DNA of 64,000 bases, from assembly GCA_026545765.1 (NCBI GenBank), contig CM048840.1, positions 55,614,580 through 55,678,579 of the forward strand. Reading direction: 5' to 3'. Source of the stretch: Plantago major (lineage: Eukaryota; Streptophyta; Magnoliopsida; Lamiales; Plantaginaceae). Both the position numbers and the translations under genes were made by a program. The notes under the pieces were generated by a model. It did no database searches, was not told the origin of the DNA, and worked only from the letters and a program-made list of their open reading frames with translations. Shown in pieces: positions 14,501 through 29,300 of the stretch. Numbering within the stretch: position 1 is the first letter of the stretch; each line of letters starts with the position of its first letter.

Positions 14501-17500
14501 CAAGAGATAAACAACACACTAAAGGAGTGGGATAATGTCAAGGAAGAAGTCTATTCGAACTTTAAACAATACACAGAAGGAGTAAGAGTATCACAAACGA
14601 AGAACACTACTTGAGAATTAATAAACACACATATGGATTGTGATAAACAACAAATGTAAAATTCTACTCGTGGGTTAAATAAAACAATAATGGGAGAGAT
14701 AAATACAAACGGAGAAGTCAATTTGAGATTTAAACAACACACAGGAGGAGTAATAAAATAACGAACGAAGAACTCTACTTGAGAGTTAAACAAAACACAA
14801 AAGGTGTTGAATAAACAACAAACGAACAACTCTACTTGAGAGATATAAAGGACACACTTTGGAGAGGGAAGAACAAAAAACAAATAGCTCTACTCGAGAG
14901 ATAAACAACACACTAAAGGAGTGGGATAATGTCAAGGAAGAAGTCTATTCGAAATTTAAACAATACACTGAAGGAGTAAGACTATCACAAACGAAGAACA
15001 CTACTTGAGAATTAATAAACACACATATGGATTGGGATAAACAACAAATGTAAAATTCTACTCGTGGGTTAAATAAAACAATAATGGGAGAGAGATATTT
15101 ACAAACGGAGAAGTCAATTGAGATTTAAACAACTCACAGAAGGAGTAATAAAATAACGAACGAAGAACTCTACTTGAGAGTTAAACAAAACACAAAAGGT
15201 GTTGAATAAACAACAAACGAACAACTCTACTTGAGAGATATAAAGGACACACTTTGGAGAGGGAAGAACAAAAAACGAATAACTCTACTCAAGAGATAAA
15301 CAACACACTAAAGGAGTGGGATAATGTCAAGGAAGAAGTCTATTCGAACTTTAAACAATACACAGAAGGAGTAAGAGTATCACAAACGAAGAACACTACT
15401 TGAGAATTAATAAACACACATATGGATTGTGATAAACAACAAATGTAAAATTCTACTCGTGGGTTAAATAAAACAATAATGGGAGAGATAAATACAAACG
15501 GAGAAGTCAATTTGAGATTTAAACAACACACAGGAGGAGTAATAAAATAACGAACGAAGAACTCTACTTGAGAGTTAAACAAAACACAAAAGGTGTTGAA
15601 TAAACAACAAACGAACAACTCTACTTGACAGATATAAAGGACACACTTTGGAGAGGGAAGAACAAAAAACGAATAACTCTACTCGAGAGATAAACAACAC
15701 ACTAAAGGAGTGGTATCATGTCAAGGAAGAAGTCTATTCGAAATTTAAACAATACACAGAAGGAGTAAGAGTATCACAAACGAAGAACACTACTTGAGAA
15801 TTAATAAACACACATATGGATTGGGATAAACAACAAATGTAAAATTCTATTCGTGGGTTAAATAAAACAATAATGGGAGAGAGATAATTACAAACGGAGA
15901 AGTCAATTTTAGATTTAAACAACACACAAGAGGAGTAATAACATAACGAACGAAGAACTCTACTTGAGAGTTAAACAAATCACAAAAGGTGTTGAATAAA
16001 CAACAAACGAACAACTCTACTTGAGAGATATAAAGGACACATTTTGGAGAGGGCAGAACAAAAAATGAATAACTGTACTCGAGAGATAAACAACACACTA
16101 AAGGAGTGGGATAATGTCAACGAGGAAGTCTATTCGAAATTTAAACAATACACAGAAGGAGTAAGAGTATCACAAACGAAGAACACTACTTGAGAAATAA
16201 TCAACAAACATATGGATTGGGATAAACAACAAATTAAAGTTCTACTCGGGGGCTCTTAAATTAAGTTCTAAAAAAAGAGTGCGAAAAAAAAAATAAAACA
16301 ATAATGGGAGTGATAAATACAAACGGAGAAGTCAATTTGAGATTTAAACAACACACAGGAGGAGTAATAAAATAACGAACGAAGAACTCTACTTGAGAGT
16401 TAAACAAAACACAAAAGGTGTTGAATAAACAACAAACGAACAACTCTACTTGAGAGATATAAAGGACACACTTTGGAGAGGGAAGAACAAAAAACAAATA
16501 GCTCTACTCGAGAGATAAACAACACACTAAAGGAGTGGGATAATGTCAAGGAAGAAGTCTATTCGAAATTTAAACAATACACAGAAGGAGTAAGAGTATC
16601 ATAAACGAAGAACACTACTTGAGAATTAATCAACACACATATGGATTGGGATAAACAACAAATTAAAATTCCACTCGGGGGTATTTACAAAAATAAAAAA
16701 AGCCTTAAATAAAACAATAATGGGAGAGAGATAATTACAAACGGAGAAGTCAATTTGAGATTTAAACAACACAGAAGAGGAGTATTAAAATAACGAACGA
16801 AGAACTCTACTTGAGAGTTAAACAAAACACAAAAGGTGTTGAATAAACAACAAACGAACAACTCTACTTGAGAGACATAAAGGACCCACTTTGGAGAGGG
16901 AAGAACAAAAAACGAATAACTTTACACGAGAGATAAACAACACACTAAAGGAGTGGGATAATGTCAAGGAAGAAGTCTATATTAAATTTAAACAATACAC
17001 AGAAGGAGTAAGAGTATCACAAACAAAGAACACTACTTGAGAATTAATAAACACACATATGGATTGGGATAAACAACAAATGTAAAATTCTACTCGTGGG
17101 TTAAATAAAACAATAATGGGAGAGAGATAATTACAAACGGAGAAGTCAATTTGAGATTTAAACAACACACAGGAGGAGTAATAAAATAAAGAACGAAGAA
17201 CTCTACTTGAGAGTTAAACAAAACAAAAAAGGTGTTGAATAAACAACAAACGAACAACTCTACTTGACAGATATAAAGGACACACTTTGGAGAGTGAAGA
17301 ACAAAAAACGAATAACTCTACTCGAGAGATAAACAACACACTAAAGGAGTGGTATAATGTCAAGGAAGAAGTCTATTCGAAATTTAAACAATACACTGAA
17401 GGAGTAAGAGTATCACAAACGAAGAACACTACTTGAGAATTAATAAACACACATATGGATTGTGATAAACAACAAATGTAAAATTCTACTCGTGGGTTAA

Positions 17501-18545
17501 ATAAAACAATAATGGGAGAGAGATAATTACAAACGGAGAAGTCAATTTTAGATTTAAACAACACACAAGAGGAGTAATAACATAACGAACGAAGAACTCT
17601 GCTTGAGAGTTAAACAAATCACAAAAGGTGTTGAATAAACAACAAACGAACAACTCTACTTGAGAGATATAAAGGACACATTTTGGAGAGGGCAGAACAA
17701 AAAATGAATAACTGTACTCGAGAGATAAACAACACACTAAAGGAGTGGGATAATGTCAACGAGGAAGTCTATTCGAAATTTAAACAATACACAGAAGGAG
17801 TAAGAGTATCACAAACGAAGAACACTACTTGAGAAATAATCAACAAACATATGGATTGGGATAAACAACAAATTAAAGTTCTACTCGGGGGCTCTTAAAT
17901 TAAGTTCTAAAAAAAGAGTGCGAAAAAAAAAAATAAAACAATAATGGGAGAGATAAATACAAACGGAGAAGTCAATTTGAGATTTAAACAACACACAGGA
18001 GGAGTAATAAAATAACGAACGAAGAACTCTACTTGAGAGTTAAACAAAACACAAAAGGTGTTGAATAAACAACAAACGAACAACTCTACTTGAGAGATAT
18101 AAAGGACACACTTTGGAGAGGGAAGAACAAAAAACGAATAACTCTACTCAAGAGATAAACAACACACTAAAGGAGTGGGATAATGTCAAGGAAGAAGTCT
18201 ATTCGAACTTTAAACAATACACAGAAGGAGTAAGAGTATCACAAACGAAGAACACTACTTGAGAATTAATAAACACACATATGGATTGTGATAAACAACA
18301 AATGTAAAATTCTACTTGTGGGTTAAATAAAACAATAATGGGAGAGATAAATACAAACGGAGAAGTCAATTTGAGATTTAAACAACACACAGGAGGAGTA
18401 ATAAAATAACGAACGAAGAACTCTACTTGAGAGTTAAACAAAACACAAAAGGTGTTGAATAAACAACAAACGAACAACTCTACTTGAGAGATATAAAGGA
18501 CACACTTTGGAGAGGGAAGAACAAAAAACAAATAGCTCTACTCGA
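11500..18545 (+). repeat. Subfamily A, block 3: tandem 3.65-kb duplication
   Basis: A segment of about 3.4 kb (roughly 11500-14900) recurs at roughly 15150-18545 with an offset of 3,644-3,648 bp. Rare features shared at this offset include CCACTCGGGGG before a TATTTAC insert (13034 and 16682), an m2 with GACATAAAGGACCCAC, an m3 with ACTTTACACGAG, and an m4 with GTCTATATTAAAT (13329 and 16977). Only scattered substitutions were seen, for example ACTATACTTG near 14436 and CTACTTGTGGG near 18313. Part of the same segment reappears 2,023 bp further on, from about 18,730 to 20,100. Confidence 0.78.
13034..13056 (+). repeat. m6 insert type 2 (TATTTACAAAAATAAA...), first of 6 copies
   Basis: A second, unrelated A-rich segment of about 23 bp ending in AGCC sits at the same place in m6, directly after ACTCGGGGG and before TTAAATAAAAC. 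Other copies start at 16682, 18714 (shortened), 21561, 23182 and 25610. It is never in the same monomer as insert type 1, but both types alternate along 13-26 kb. Confidence 0.82.
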
Positions 18546-21500
18546 GAGATAAACAACACACTAAAGGAGTGGGATAATGTCAAGGAAGAAGTCTATTCGA
18601 AATTTAAACAATACACAGAAGGAGTAAGAGTATCATAAACGAAGAACACTACTTGAGAATTAATCAACACACATATGGATTGGGATAAACAACAAATTAA
18701 AATTCTACTCGGGTAAATAAAAAAGCCTTAAATAAAACAATAATGGGAGAGAGATAATTACAAACGGAGAAGTCAATTTGAGATTTAAACAACACAGAAG
18801 AGGAGTATTAAAATAACGAACGAAGAACTCTACTTGAGAGTTAAACAAAACACAAAAGGTGTTGAATAAACAACAAACGAACAACTCTACTTGAGAGACA
18901 TAAAGGACCCACTTTGGAGAGGGAAGAACAAAAAACGAATAACTTTACACGAGAGATAAACAACACACTAAAGGAGTGGGATAATGTCAAGGAAGAAGTC
19001 TATATTAAATTTAAACAATACACAGAAGGAGTAAGAGTATCACAAACAAAGAACACTACTTGAGAATTAATAAACACACATATGGATTGGGATAAACAAC
19101 AAATGTAAAATTCTACTCGTGGGTTAAATAAAACAATAATGGGAGAGAGATAATTACAAACGGAGAAGTCAATTTGAGATTTAAACAACACACAGGAGGA
19201 GTAATAAAATAAAGAACGAAGAACTCTACTTGAGAGTTAAACAAAACAAAAAAGGTGTTGAATAAACAACAAACGAACAACTCTACTTGACAGATATAAA
19301 GGACACACTTTGGAGAGTGAAGAACAAAAAACGAATAACTCTACTCGAGAGATAAACAACACACTAAAGGAGTGGTATAATGTCAAGGAAGAAGTCTATT
19401 CGAAATTTAAACAATACACTGAAGGAGTAAGAGTATCACAAACGAAGAACACTACTTGAGAATTAATAAACACACATATGGATTGTGATAAACAACAAAT
19501 GTAAAATTCTACTCGTGGGTTAAATAAAACAATAATGGGAGAGAGATAATTACAAACGGAGAAGTCAATTTTAGATTTAAACAACACACAAGAGGAGTAA
19601 TAACATAACGAACGAAGAACTCTACTTGAGAGTTAAACAAATCACAAAAGGTGTTGAATAAACAACAAACGAACAACTCTACTTGAGAGATATAAAGGAC
19701 ACATTTTGGAGAGGGCAGAACAAAAAATGAATAACTGTACTCGAGAGATAAACAACACACTAAAGGAGTGGGATAATGTCAACGAGGAAGTCTATTCGAA
19801 ATTTAAACAATACACAGAAGGAGTAAGAGTATCACAAACGAAGAACACTACTTGAGAAATAATCAACAAACATATGGATTGGGATAAACAACAAATTAAA
19901 GTTCTACTCGGGGGCTCTTAAATTAAGTTCTAAAAAAAGAGTGCGAAAAAAAAAAATAAAACAATAATGGGAGAGATAAATACAAACGGAGAAGTCAATT
20001 TGAGATTTAAACAACACACAGGAGGAGTAATAAAATAACGAACGAAGAACTCTACTTGAGAGTTAAACAAAACACAAAAGGTGTTGAATAAACAACAAAC
20101 GAACAACTCTACTTGAGAGATATAAAGGACACACTTTGGAGAGGGAAGAACAAAAAACAAATAGCTCTACTCGAGAGATAAACAACACACTAAAGGAGTG
20201 GGATAATGTCAAGGAAGAAGTCTATTCGAAATTTAAACTATACACTGAAGGAGTAAGGCTATCACAAACGAAGAACACTACTTGAGAATTAATAAACACA
20301 CATATGGATTGGGATAAACAACAAATGTAAAATTCTACTCGTGGGTTAAATAAAACAATAATGGGAGAGATAAATACAAACGGAGAAGTCAATTTGAGAT
20401 TTAAACAACACACAGGAGGAGTAATAAAATAACGAACGAAGAACTCTACTTGAGAGTTAAACAAAACACAAAAGGTGTTGAATAAACAACAAACGAACAA
20501 CTCTACTTGAGAGATATAAAGGACACACTTTGGAGAGGGAAGAACAAAAAACGAATAACTCTACTCGAGAGATAAACAACACACTAAAGGAGTGGTATCA
20601 TGTCAAGGAAGAAGTCTATTCGAAATTTAAACAATACACAGAAGGAGTAAGAGTATCACAAACGAAGAACACTACTTGAGAATTAATAAACACACATATG
20701 GATTGGGATAAACAACAAATGTAAAATTCTATTCGTGGGTTAAATAAAACAATAATGGGAGAGAGATAATTACAAACGGAGAAGTCAATTTTAGATTTAA
20801 ACAACACACAGAGGAGTAATAACATAACTAACGAAGAACTACTTGAGAGTTAAACAAATCACAAAAGGTGTTGAATAAACAACAAACGAACAACTCTACT
20901 TGAGAGATATAAAGGACACACTTTGGAGAGGGAAGAACAAAAAATGAATAACTCTACTCGAGAGATAAACAACACACTAAAGGAGTGGGATAATGTCAAG
21001 AAGAAGTCTAATCGAAATTTAAACAATACACAGAAGGAGTAAGAGTATCGTAAACGAAGAACACTACTTGAGAAATAATCAACAAACATATGGATTGGGA
21101 TAAACAACAAATTAAAGTTCTACTCGGGGGCTCTTAAATTAAGTTCTAAAAAAAGAGTGCGAAAAAAAAAAATAAAACAATAATGGGAGAGATAAATACA
21201 AACGGAGAAGTCAATTTGAGATTTAAACAACACACAGGAGGAGTAATAAAATAACGAACGAAGAACTCTACTTGAGAGTTAAACAAAACACAAAAGGTGT
21301 TGAATAAACAACAAACGAACAACTCTACTTGAGAGATATAAAGGACACACTTTGGAGAGGGAAGAACAAAAAACAAATAGCTCTACTCGAGAGATAAACA
21401 ACAGACTAAGGGAGTGGGATAATGTCAAGGAAGAAGTCTATTCGAAATTTAAACAATACACAGAAGGAGTAAGAGTATCACAAACGAAGAACACTACTTG

Positions 21501-24500
21501 AGAATTAATCAACACACATATGGATTGGGATAAACAACAAATTAAAATTCTACTCGGGGGTATTTACAAAAATAAAAAAAGCCTTAAATAAAACAATAAT
21601 GGGAGAGAGATAATTACAAACGGAGAAGTCAATTTGAGATTTAAACAACACAGAAGAGGAGTATTAAAATAACGAACGAAGAACTCTACTTGAGAGTTAA
21701 ACAAAACACAAAAGGTGTTGAATAAACAACAAACGAACAACTCTACTTGAGAGACATAAAGGACCCACTTTGGAGAGGGAAGAACAAAAAACGAATAACT
21801 TTACACGAGAGATAAACAACACACTAAAGGAGTGGGATAATGTCAAGGAAGAAGTCTATTTGAAATTGAAACAATACACAGAATGAGTAAGAGTATCACA
21901 AACGAAGAACACTACTTGAGAATTAATAAACACACATATGGATTGGGATAAACAACAAATGTAAAATTCTACTCGTGGGTTAAATAAAACAATAATGGGA
22001 GAGAGATAATTACAAACGGAGAAGTCAATTTGAGATTTAAACAACACACACGAGGAGTAATAAAATAACGAACGAAGAACTCTACTTGAGAGTTAAACAA
22101 ATCACAAAAGGTGTTGAATAAACAACAAACGAACAACTCTACTTGAGACATATAAAGGACACATTTTGGAGAGTGAAGAAAAAAATGAATAACTGTACTC
22201 GAGAGATAAACAACACACTAAAGGAGTGGGATAATGTCAACGAGGAAGTCTATTCGAAATTTAAACAATACACAGAAGGAGTAAGAGTATCACAAACGAA
22301 GAACACTAATTGAGAGATAAACAACAAACAAAAGGAGTGGGATAAACAACAAACTAAAATTCTACTCTTAAATTAAGTTAAATAAAATAATAATGGGAGA
22401 GAGAAAATTACAAACGGAGAAGTCAATTTGAGATTTAAACAACACACAGGAGGAGTAATAAAATAACGAACGAAGAACTCTACTTGAGAGTTAAACAAAA
22501 CACAAAAGGTGTTGAATAAACAACAAACGAACAACTCTACTTGAGTGATATAAAGGACACACTTTGGAGAGGGAAGAACAAAAAACGAATAACTCTACTC
22601 GAGAGATAAACAACACACTAAAGGAGTGGGATAATGTCAAGGAAGAAGTCTATTCGAAATTTAAACAATACACTGAAGGAGTAAGAGTATCACAAACGAA
22701 CAACACTACTTGAGAATTAATCAACACACATATGGATTGGGATAAACAACAAATTAAAATTCTACTCGTGGGTTAAATAAAGAAAAAAAAAATAAAACAA
22801 TAATGGGAGAGAGATATTTACAAACGGAGAAGTCAATTGAGATTTAAACAACTCACAGAAGGAGTAATAAAATAACGAACGAAGAACTCTACTTGAGAGT
22901 TAAACAAAACACAAAAGGTGTTGAATAAACAACAAACGAACAACTCTACTTGAGAGATATAAATGACACACTTTGGAGAGGGAAGAACAAAAAATGAATA
23001 ACTCTACTCGAGAGATAAACAAAAGACTAAAGGAGTGGGATAATGTCAAGGAAGAAGTCTATTCGAAATTTAAACAATACACAGAAGGAGTAAGAGTATC
23101 ATAAACGAAGAACACTACTTGAGAATTAATCAACACACATATGGATTGGGATAAACAACAAATTAAAATTCTACTCGGGGGTATTTACAAAAATAAAAAA
23201 AGCCTTAAATAAAACAATAATGGGAGAGAGATAATTACAAACGGAGAAGTCAATTTGAGATTTAAACAACACATAAGAGGAGTATTAAAATAACGAACGA
23301 AGAACTCTACTTGAGAGTTAAACAAAACACAAAAGGTGTTGAATAAACAACAAACGAACAACTCTACTTGAGAGACATAAAGGACCCACTTTGGAGAGGG
23401 AAGAACAAAAAATGAATAACTTTACTCGAGAGATAAACAACACACTAAAGGAGTGGGATAATGTCAAGGAAGAAGTCTATATTAAATTTAAACAATACAC
23501 AGAAGGAGTAAGAGTATCACAAACAAAGAACACTACTTGAGAATTAATAAACACACATATGGATTGGGATAAACAACAAATGTAAAATTCTACTCGTGGG
23601 TTAAATAAAACAATAATGGGAGAGAGATAATTATAAACGGAGAAGTCAATTTGAGATTTAAACAACACACAGGAGGAGTAATAAAATAAAGAACGAAGAA
23701 CTCTACTTGAGAGTTAAACAAAACACAAAAGGTGTTGAATAAACAACAAACGAACAACTCTACTTGAGAGACATAAAGGACCCACTTTGGAGAGGGAAGA
23801 ACAAAAAACGAATAACTTTACACGAGAGATAAACAACACACTAAAGGAGTGGGATAATGTCAAGGAAGAAGTCTATATTAAATTTAAACAATACACAGAA
23901 GGAGTAAGAGTATCACAAACAAAGAACACTACTTGAGAATTAATAAACACACATATGGATTGGGATAAACAACAAATGTAAAATTCTACTTGGGTTCTTA
24001 AAAAATAAAACAATAATGGGAGAGATAATTACAAACGGAGAAGTCAATTTGAGATTTAAACAACACAGGAGGAGTAATAAAATAAAGAACGAAGAACTCT
24101 ACTTGAGAGTTAAACAAAACACAAAAGGTGTTGAATAAACAACAAACGAACAACTCTACTTGACAGATATAAAGGACACACTTTGGAGAGTGAAGAACAA
24201 AAAACGAATAAATCTACTCGAGAGATAAACAACACACTAAAGGAGTGGTATAATGTCAAGGAAGAAGTCTATTCGAAATTTAAACAATACACTGAAGGAG
24301 TAAGAGTATCACAAACGAAGAACACTACTTGAGAATTAATAAACACACATATGGATTGGGATAAACAACAAATGTAAAATTCTACTCGTGGGTTAAATAA
24401 AACAATAATGGGAGAGAGATAATTACAAACGGAGAAGTCAATTTTAGATTTAAACAACACACAAGAGGAGTAATAACATAACGAACGAAGAACTCTACTT

Positions 24501-26300
24501 GAGAGTTAAACAAATCACAAAAGGTGTTGAATAAACAACAAACGAACAACTCTACTTGAGAGATATAAAGGACACATTTTGGAGAGGGCAGAAAAAAAAA
24601 TGAATAACTGTACTCGAGAGATAAACAACACACTAAAGGAGTGGGATAATGTCAACGAGGAAGTCTATTCGAAATTTAAACAATACACAGAAGGAGTAAG
24701 AGTATCACAAACGAAGAACACTACTTGAGAAATAATCAACAAACATATGGATTGGGATAAACAACAAATTAAAGTTCTACTCGGGGGCTCTTAAATTAAG
24801 TTCTAAAAAAAGAGTGCGAAAAAAAAAAAAACAATAATGGGAGAGATAAATACAAACGGATAAGTCAATTTGAGATTTAAACAACACACAGGAGGAGTAA
24901 TAAAATAACGAACGAAGAACTCTACTTGAGAGTTAAACAAAACACAAAAGGTGTTGAATAAACAACAAACGAACAACTCTACTTGAGAGATATAAATGAC
25001 ACACTTTGGAGAGGGAAGAACAAAAAACGAATAGCTCTACTCGAGAGATAAACGACACACTAAAGGAGTGGGATAATGTCAAGGAAGAAGTCTATTCGAA
25101 ATTTAAACAATACACTGAAGGAGTAAGACTATCACAAACGAAGAACACTACTTGAGAATTAATAAACACACATATGGATTGGGATAAACAACAAATGTAA
25201 AATTCTACTCGTGGGTTAAATAAAACAATAATGGGAGAGAGATATTTACAAACGGAGAAGTCAATTGAGATTTAAACAACTCACAGAAGGAGTAATAAAA
25301 TAACGAACGAAGAACTCTACTTGAGAGTTAAACAAAACACAAAAGGTGTTGAATAAACAACAAACGAACAACTCTACTTGAGAGATATAAATGACACACT
25401 TTGGAGAGGGAAGAACAAAAAATGAATAACTCTACTCGAGAGATAAACAAAAGACTAAAGGAGTGGGATAATGTCAAGGAAGAAGTCTATTCGAAATTTA
25501 AACAATACACAGAAGGAGTAAGAGTATCATAAACGAAGAACACTACTTGAGAATTAATCAACACACATATGGATTGGGATAAACAACAAATTAAAATTCT
25601 ACTCGGGGGTATTTACAAAAATAAAAAAAGCCTTAAATAAAACAATAATGGGAGAGAGATAATTACAAACGGAGAAGTCAATTTGAGATTTAAACAACAC
25701 AGAAGAGGAGTATTAAAATAACGAACGAAGAACTCTACTTGAGAGTTAAACAAAACACAAAAGGTGTTGAATAAACAACAAACGAACAACTCTACTTGAG
25801 AGACATAAAGGACCCACTTTGGAGAGGGAAGAACAAAAAACGAATAACTTTACACGAGAGATAAACAACACACTAAAGGAGTGGGATAATGTCAAGGAAG
25901 AAGTCTATATTAAATTTAAACAATACACAGAAGGAGTAAGAGTATCACAAACAAAGAACACTACTTGAGAATTAATAAACACACATATGGATTGGGATAA
26001 ACAACAAATGTAAAATTCTACTCGTGGGTTAAATAAAACAATAATGGGAGAGAGATAATTACAAACGGAGAAGTCAATTTGAGATTTAAACAACACACAG
26101 GAGGAGTAATAAAATAAAGAACGAAGAACTCTACTTGAGAGTTAAACAAAACACAAAAGGTGTTGAATAAACAACAAACGAACAACTCTACTTGACAGAT
26201 ATAAAGGACACACTTTGGAGAGTGAAGAACAAAAAACGAATAACTCTACTCGAGAGATAAACAACATACTAAAGGAGTGGGATAATGTCAAGGAAGAAGT
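18545..26300 (+). repeat. Subfamily A, block 4: mosaic of block-3 units with rearranged m6 monomers
   Basis: Units of the block-3 type continue, but in changed order. The GTCTATATTAAAT m4 recurs at 19000, 23477, about 23873 and 25905. Several m6 monomers here are individually odd: a shortened TATTTAC-type insert at about 18714, A-rich expansions at about 22776-22796 and 23995-24009, and a TCTTAAATTAAG patch at about 22367-22378. The m5 at 22289-22343 keeps a normal first half but finishes like m3. This is the least regular part of array A. Confidence 0.65.
22289..22343 (+). repeat. Chimeric monomer m5/m3 in array A
   Basis: The monomer starts as m5 (ATCACAAACGAAGAACAC) but, after TTGAGAG, continues ATAAACAACAAACAAAAGG and ends GGAGTGGGAT like m3. 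It is still 55 bp and is followed by m6 in the normal order, so the change looks like a conversion patch, not a crossover that altered monomer order. The m6 after it also carries a TCTTAAATTAAG patch related to insert type 1. Confidence 0.55.
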
Positions 26301-29300
26301 CTATTCGAAATTTAAACAATACACTGAAGGAGTAAGAGTATCACAAACGAAGAACACTACTTGAGAATTAATAAACACACATATGGATTGGGATAAACAA
26401 CAAATGTAAAATTCTACTCGTGGGTTAAATAAAACAATAATGGGAGAGATAAATACAAACGGAGAAGTCAATTTTAGATTTAAGCAACATACAAGAGGAG
26501 TAATAAAATAACGAACGAAGAACTCTACTTGAGAGTAAAACAAATCATAAAAGGTGTTGAATAAACAACAAACGAACAACTCTACTTGAGAGATATAAAG
26601 GACACATTTTGGAGAGGGCAGAACAAAAAATGAATAACTGTACTCGAGAGATAAACAACACACTAAAGGAGTGGGATAATGTCAACGAGGAAGTCTATTC
26701 GAAATTTAAACAATACACAGAAGGAGTAAGAGTATCACAAACGAAGAACACTACTTGAGAATTAATCAACAAACATATGGATTGGGATAAACAACAAATT
26801 AAAATTCTACTCGGGGGTTAAATAAAACAATAATGGGAGAGATAAAAACAAACGGAGAAGTCAATTTGAGATTTAAACAACAGACAGGAGGAGTAATAAA
26901 ATAACGAAGAACTCTACTTGAGAGTTAAACAAAACACAAAAGGTGTTGAATAAACAACAAACGAACAACTCTACTTGAGAGATATAAAGGACACACTTTG
27001 GAGAGGGAAGAACAAAAAACGAATAACTCTACTCGAGAGATAAACAACACACTAAAGGAGTGGAATAATGTCAAGGAAGAAGTCTATTTGAACTTTAAAC
27101 AATACACTGAAGGAGTAAGAGTATCACAAACGAAGAACACTACTTGAGAATTAATAAACACACATATGGATTGGGATAAACAACAAATGTAAAATTCTAC
27201 TCGTGGGTTAAATAAAACAATAATGGGAGAGAGATAATTATAAACGGAGAAGTCAATTTGAGATTTAAACAACACACAGGAGGAGTAATAAAATAAAGAA
27301 CGAAGAACTCTACTTGAGAGTTAAACAAAACACAAAAGGTGTTGAATAAACAACAAACGAACAACTCTACTTGACAGATATAAAGGACACACTTTGGAGA
27401 GTGAAGAACAAAAAACGAATAACTCTACTCGAGAGATAAACAACATACTAAAGGAGTGGGATAATGTCAAGGAAGAAGTCTATTCGAAATTTAAACAATA
27501 CACTGAAGGAGTAAGAGTATCACAAACGAAGAACACTATTTGAGAATTAATAAACACACATATGGATTGGGATAAACAACAAATGTAAAATTCTACACGT
27601 GGGTTAAATAAAACAATAATGGGAGAGAGATAATTACAAACGGAGAAGTCATTTTTAGATTTAAGCAACATACAAGAGGAGTAATAAAATAACGAACGAA
27701 GAACTCTACTTGAGAGTAAAACAAATCATAAAAGGTGTTGAATAAACAACAAACGAACAACTCTACTTGAGAGATATAAAGGACACATTTTGTTGAGGGC
27801 AGAACAAAAAATGAATAACTGTACTCGAGAGATAAACAACACACTAAAGGAGTGGGATAATGTCAACGAGGAAGTCTATTTGAAATTTAAACAATACACA
27901 GAAGGAGTAAGAGTATCACAAACGAAGAACACTACTTGAGAATTAATCAACAAACATATGGATTGGGATAAACAACAAATTAAAATTCTACTCGGGGGTT
28001 AAATAAAACAATAATGGGAGAGATAAAAACAAACGGAGAAGTCAATTTGAGATTTAAACAACAGACAGGAGGAGTAATAAAATAACGAACGAAGAACTCT
28101 ACTTGAGAGTTAAACAAAACACAAAAGGTGTTGAATAAACAACAAACGAACAACTCTACTTGAGAGATATAAAGGACACACTTTGGAGAGGGAAGAACAA
28201 AAAACGAATAACTCTACTCGAGAGATAAACAACACACTAAAGGAGTGGAATAATGTCAAGGAAGAAGTCTATTTGAACTTTAAACAATACACTGAAGGAG
28301 TAAGAGTATCACAAACGAAGAACACTACTTGAGAATTAATAAACACACATATGGATTGGGATAAACAACAAATGTAAAATTCTACTCGTGGGTTAAATAA
28401 AACAATAATGGGAGAGAGATAATTATAAACGGAGAAGTCAATTTGAGATTTAAACAACACACAGGAGGAGTAATAAAATAAAGAACGAAGAACTCTACTT
28501 GAGAGTTAAACAAAACACAAAAGGTGTTGAATAAACAACAAACGAACAACTCTACTTGACAGATATAAAGGACACACTTTGGAGAGTGAAGAACAAAAAA
28601 CGAATAACTCTACTCGAGAGATAAACAACATACTAAAGGAGTGGGATAATGTCAAGGAAGAAGTCTATTCGAAATTTAAACAATACACTGAAGGAGTAAG
28701 AGTATCATAAACGAAGAACACTACTTGAGAATTAATAAACACACATATGGATTGGGATAAACAACAAATGTAAAATTCTACACGTGGGTTAAATAAAACA
28801 ATAATGGGAGAGAGATAATTACAAACGGAGAAGTCATTTTTAGATTTAAGCAACATACAAGAGGAGTAATAAAATATGAGCGAAGAACTCTACTTGAGAG
28901 TAAAACAAATCATAAAAGGTGTTGAATAAACAACAAACGAACAACTCTACTTGAGAGATATAAAGGACACATTTTGGAGAGGGCAGAACAAAAAATGAAT
29001 AACTGTACTCGAGAGATAAACAACACACTAAAGGAGTGGGATAATGTCAACGAGGAAGTCTATTTGAAATTTAAACAATACACAGAAGGAGTAAGGGTAT
29101 CACAAACGAAGAACACTACTTGAGAATTAATCAACAAACATATGGATTGGGATAAACAACAAATTAAAATTCTACTCGGGGTTAAATAAAACAATAATGG
29201 GAGAGATAAAAACAAACGGAGAAGTCAATTTGAGATTTAAACAACAGACAGGAGGAGTAATAAAATAACGAACGAAGAACTCTACTTGAGAGTTAAACAA

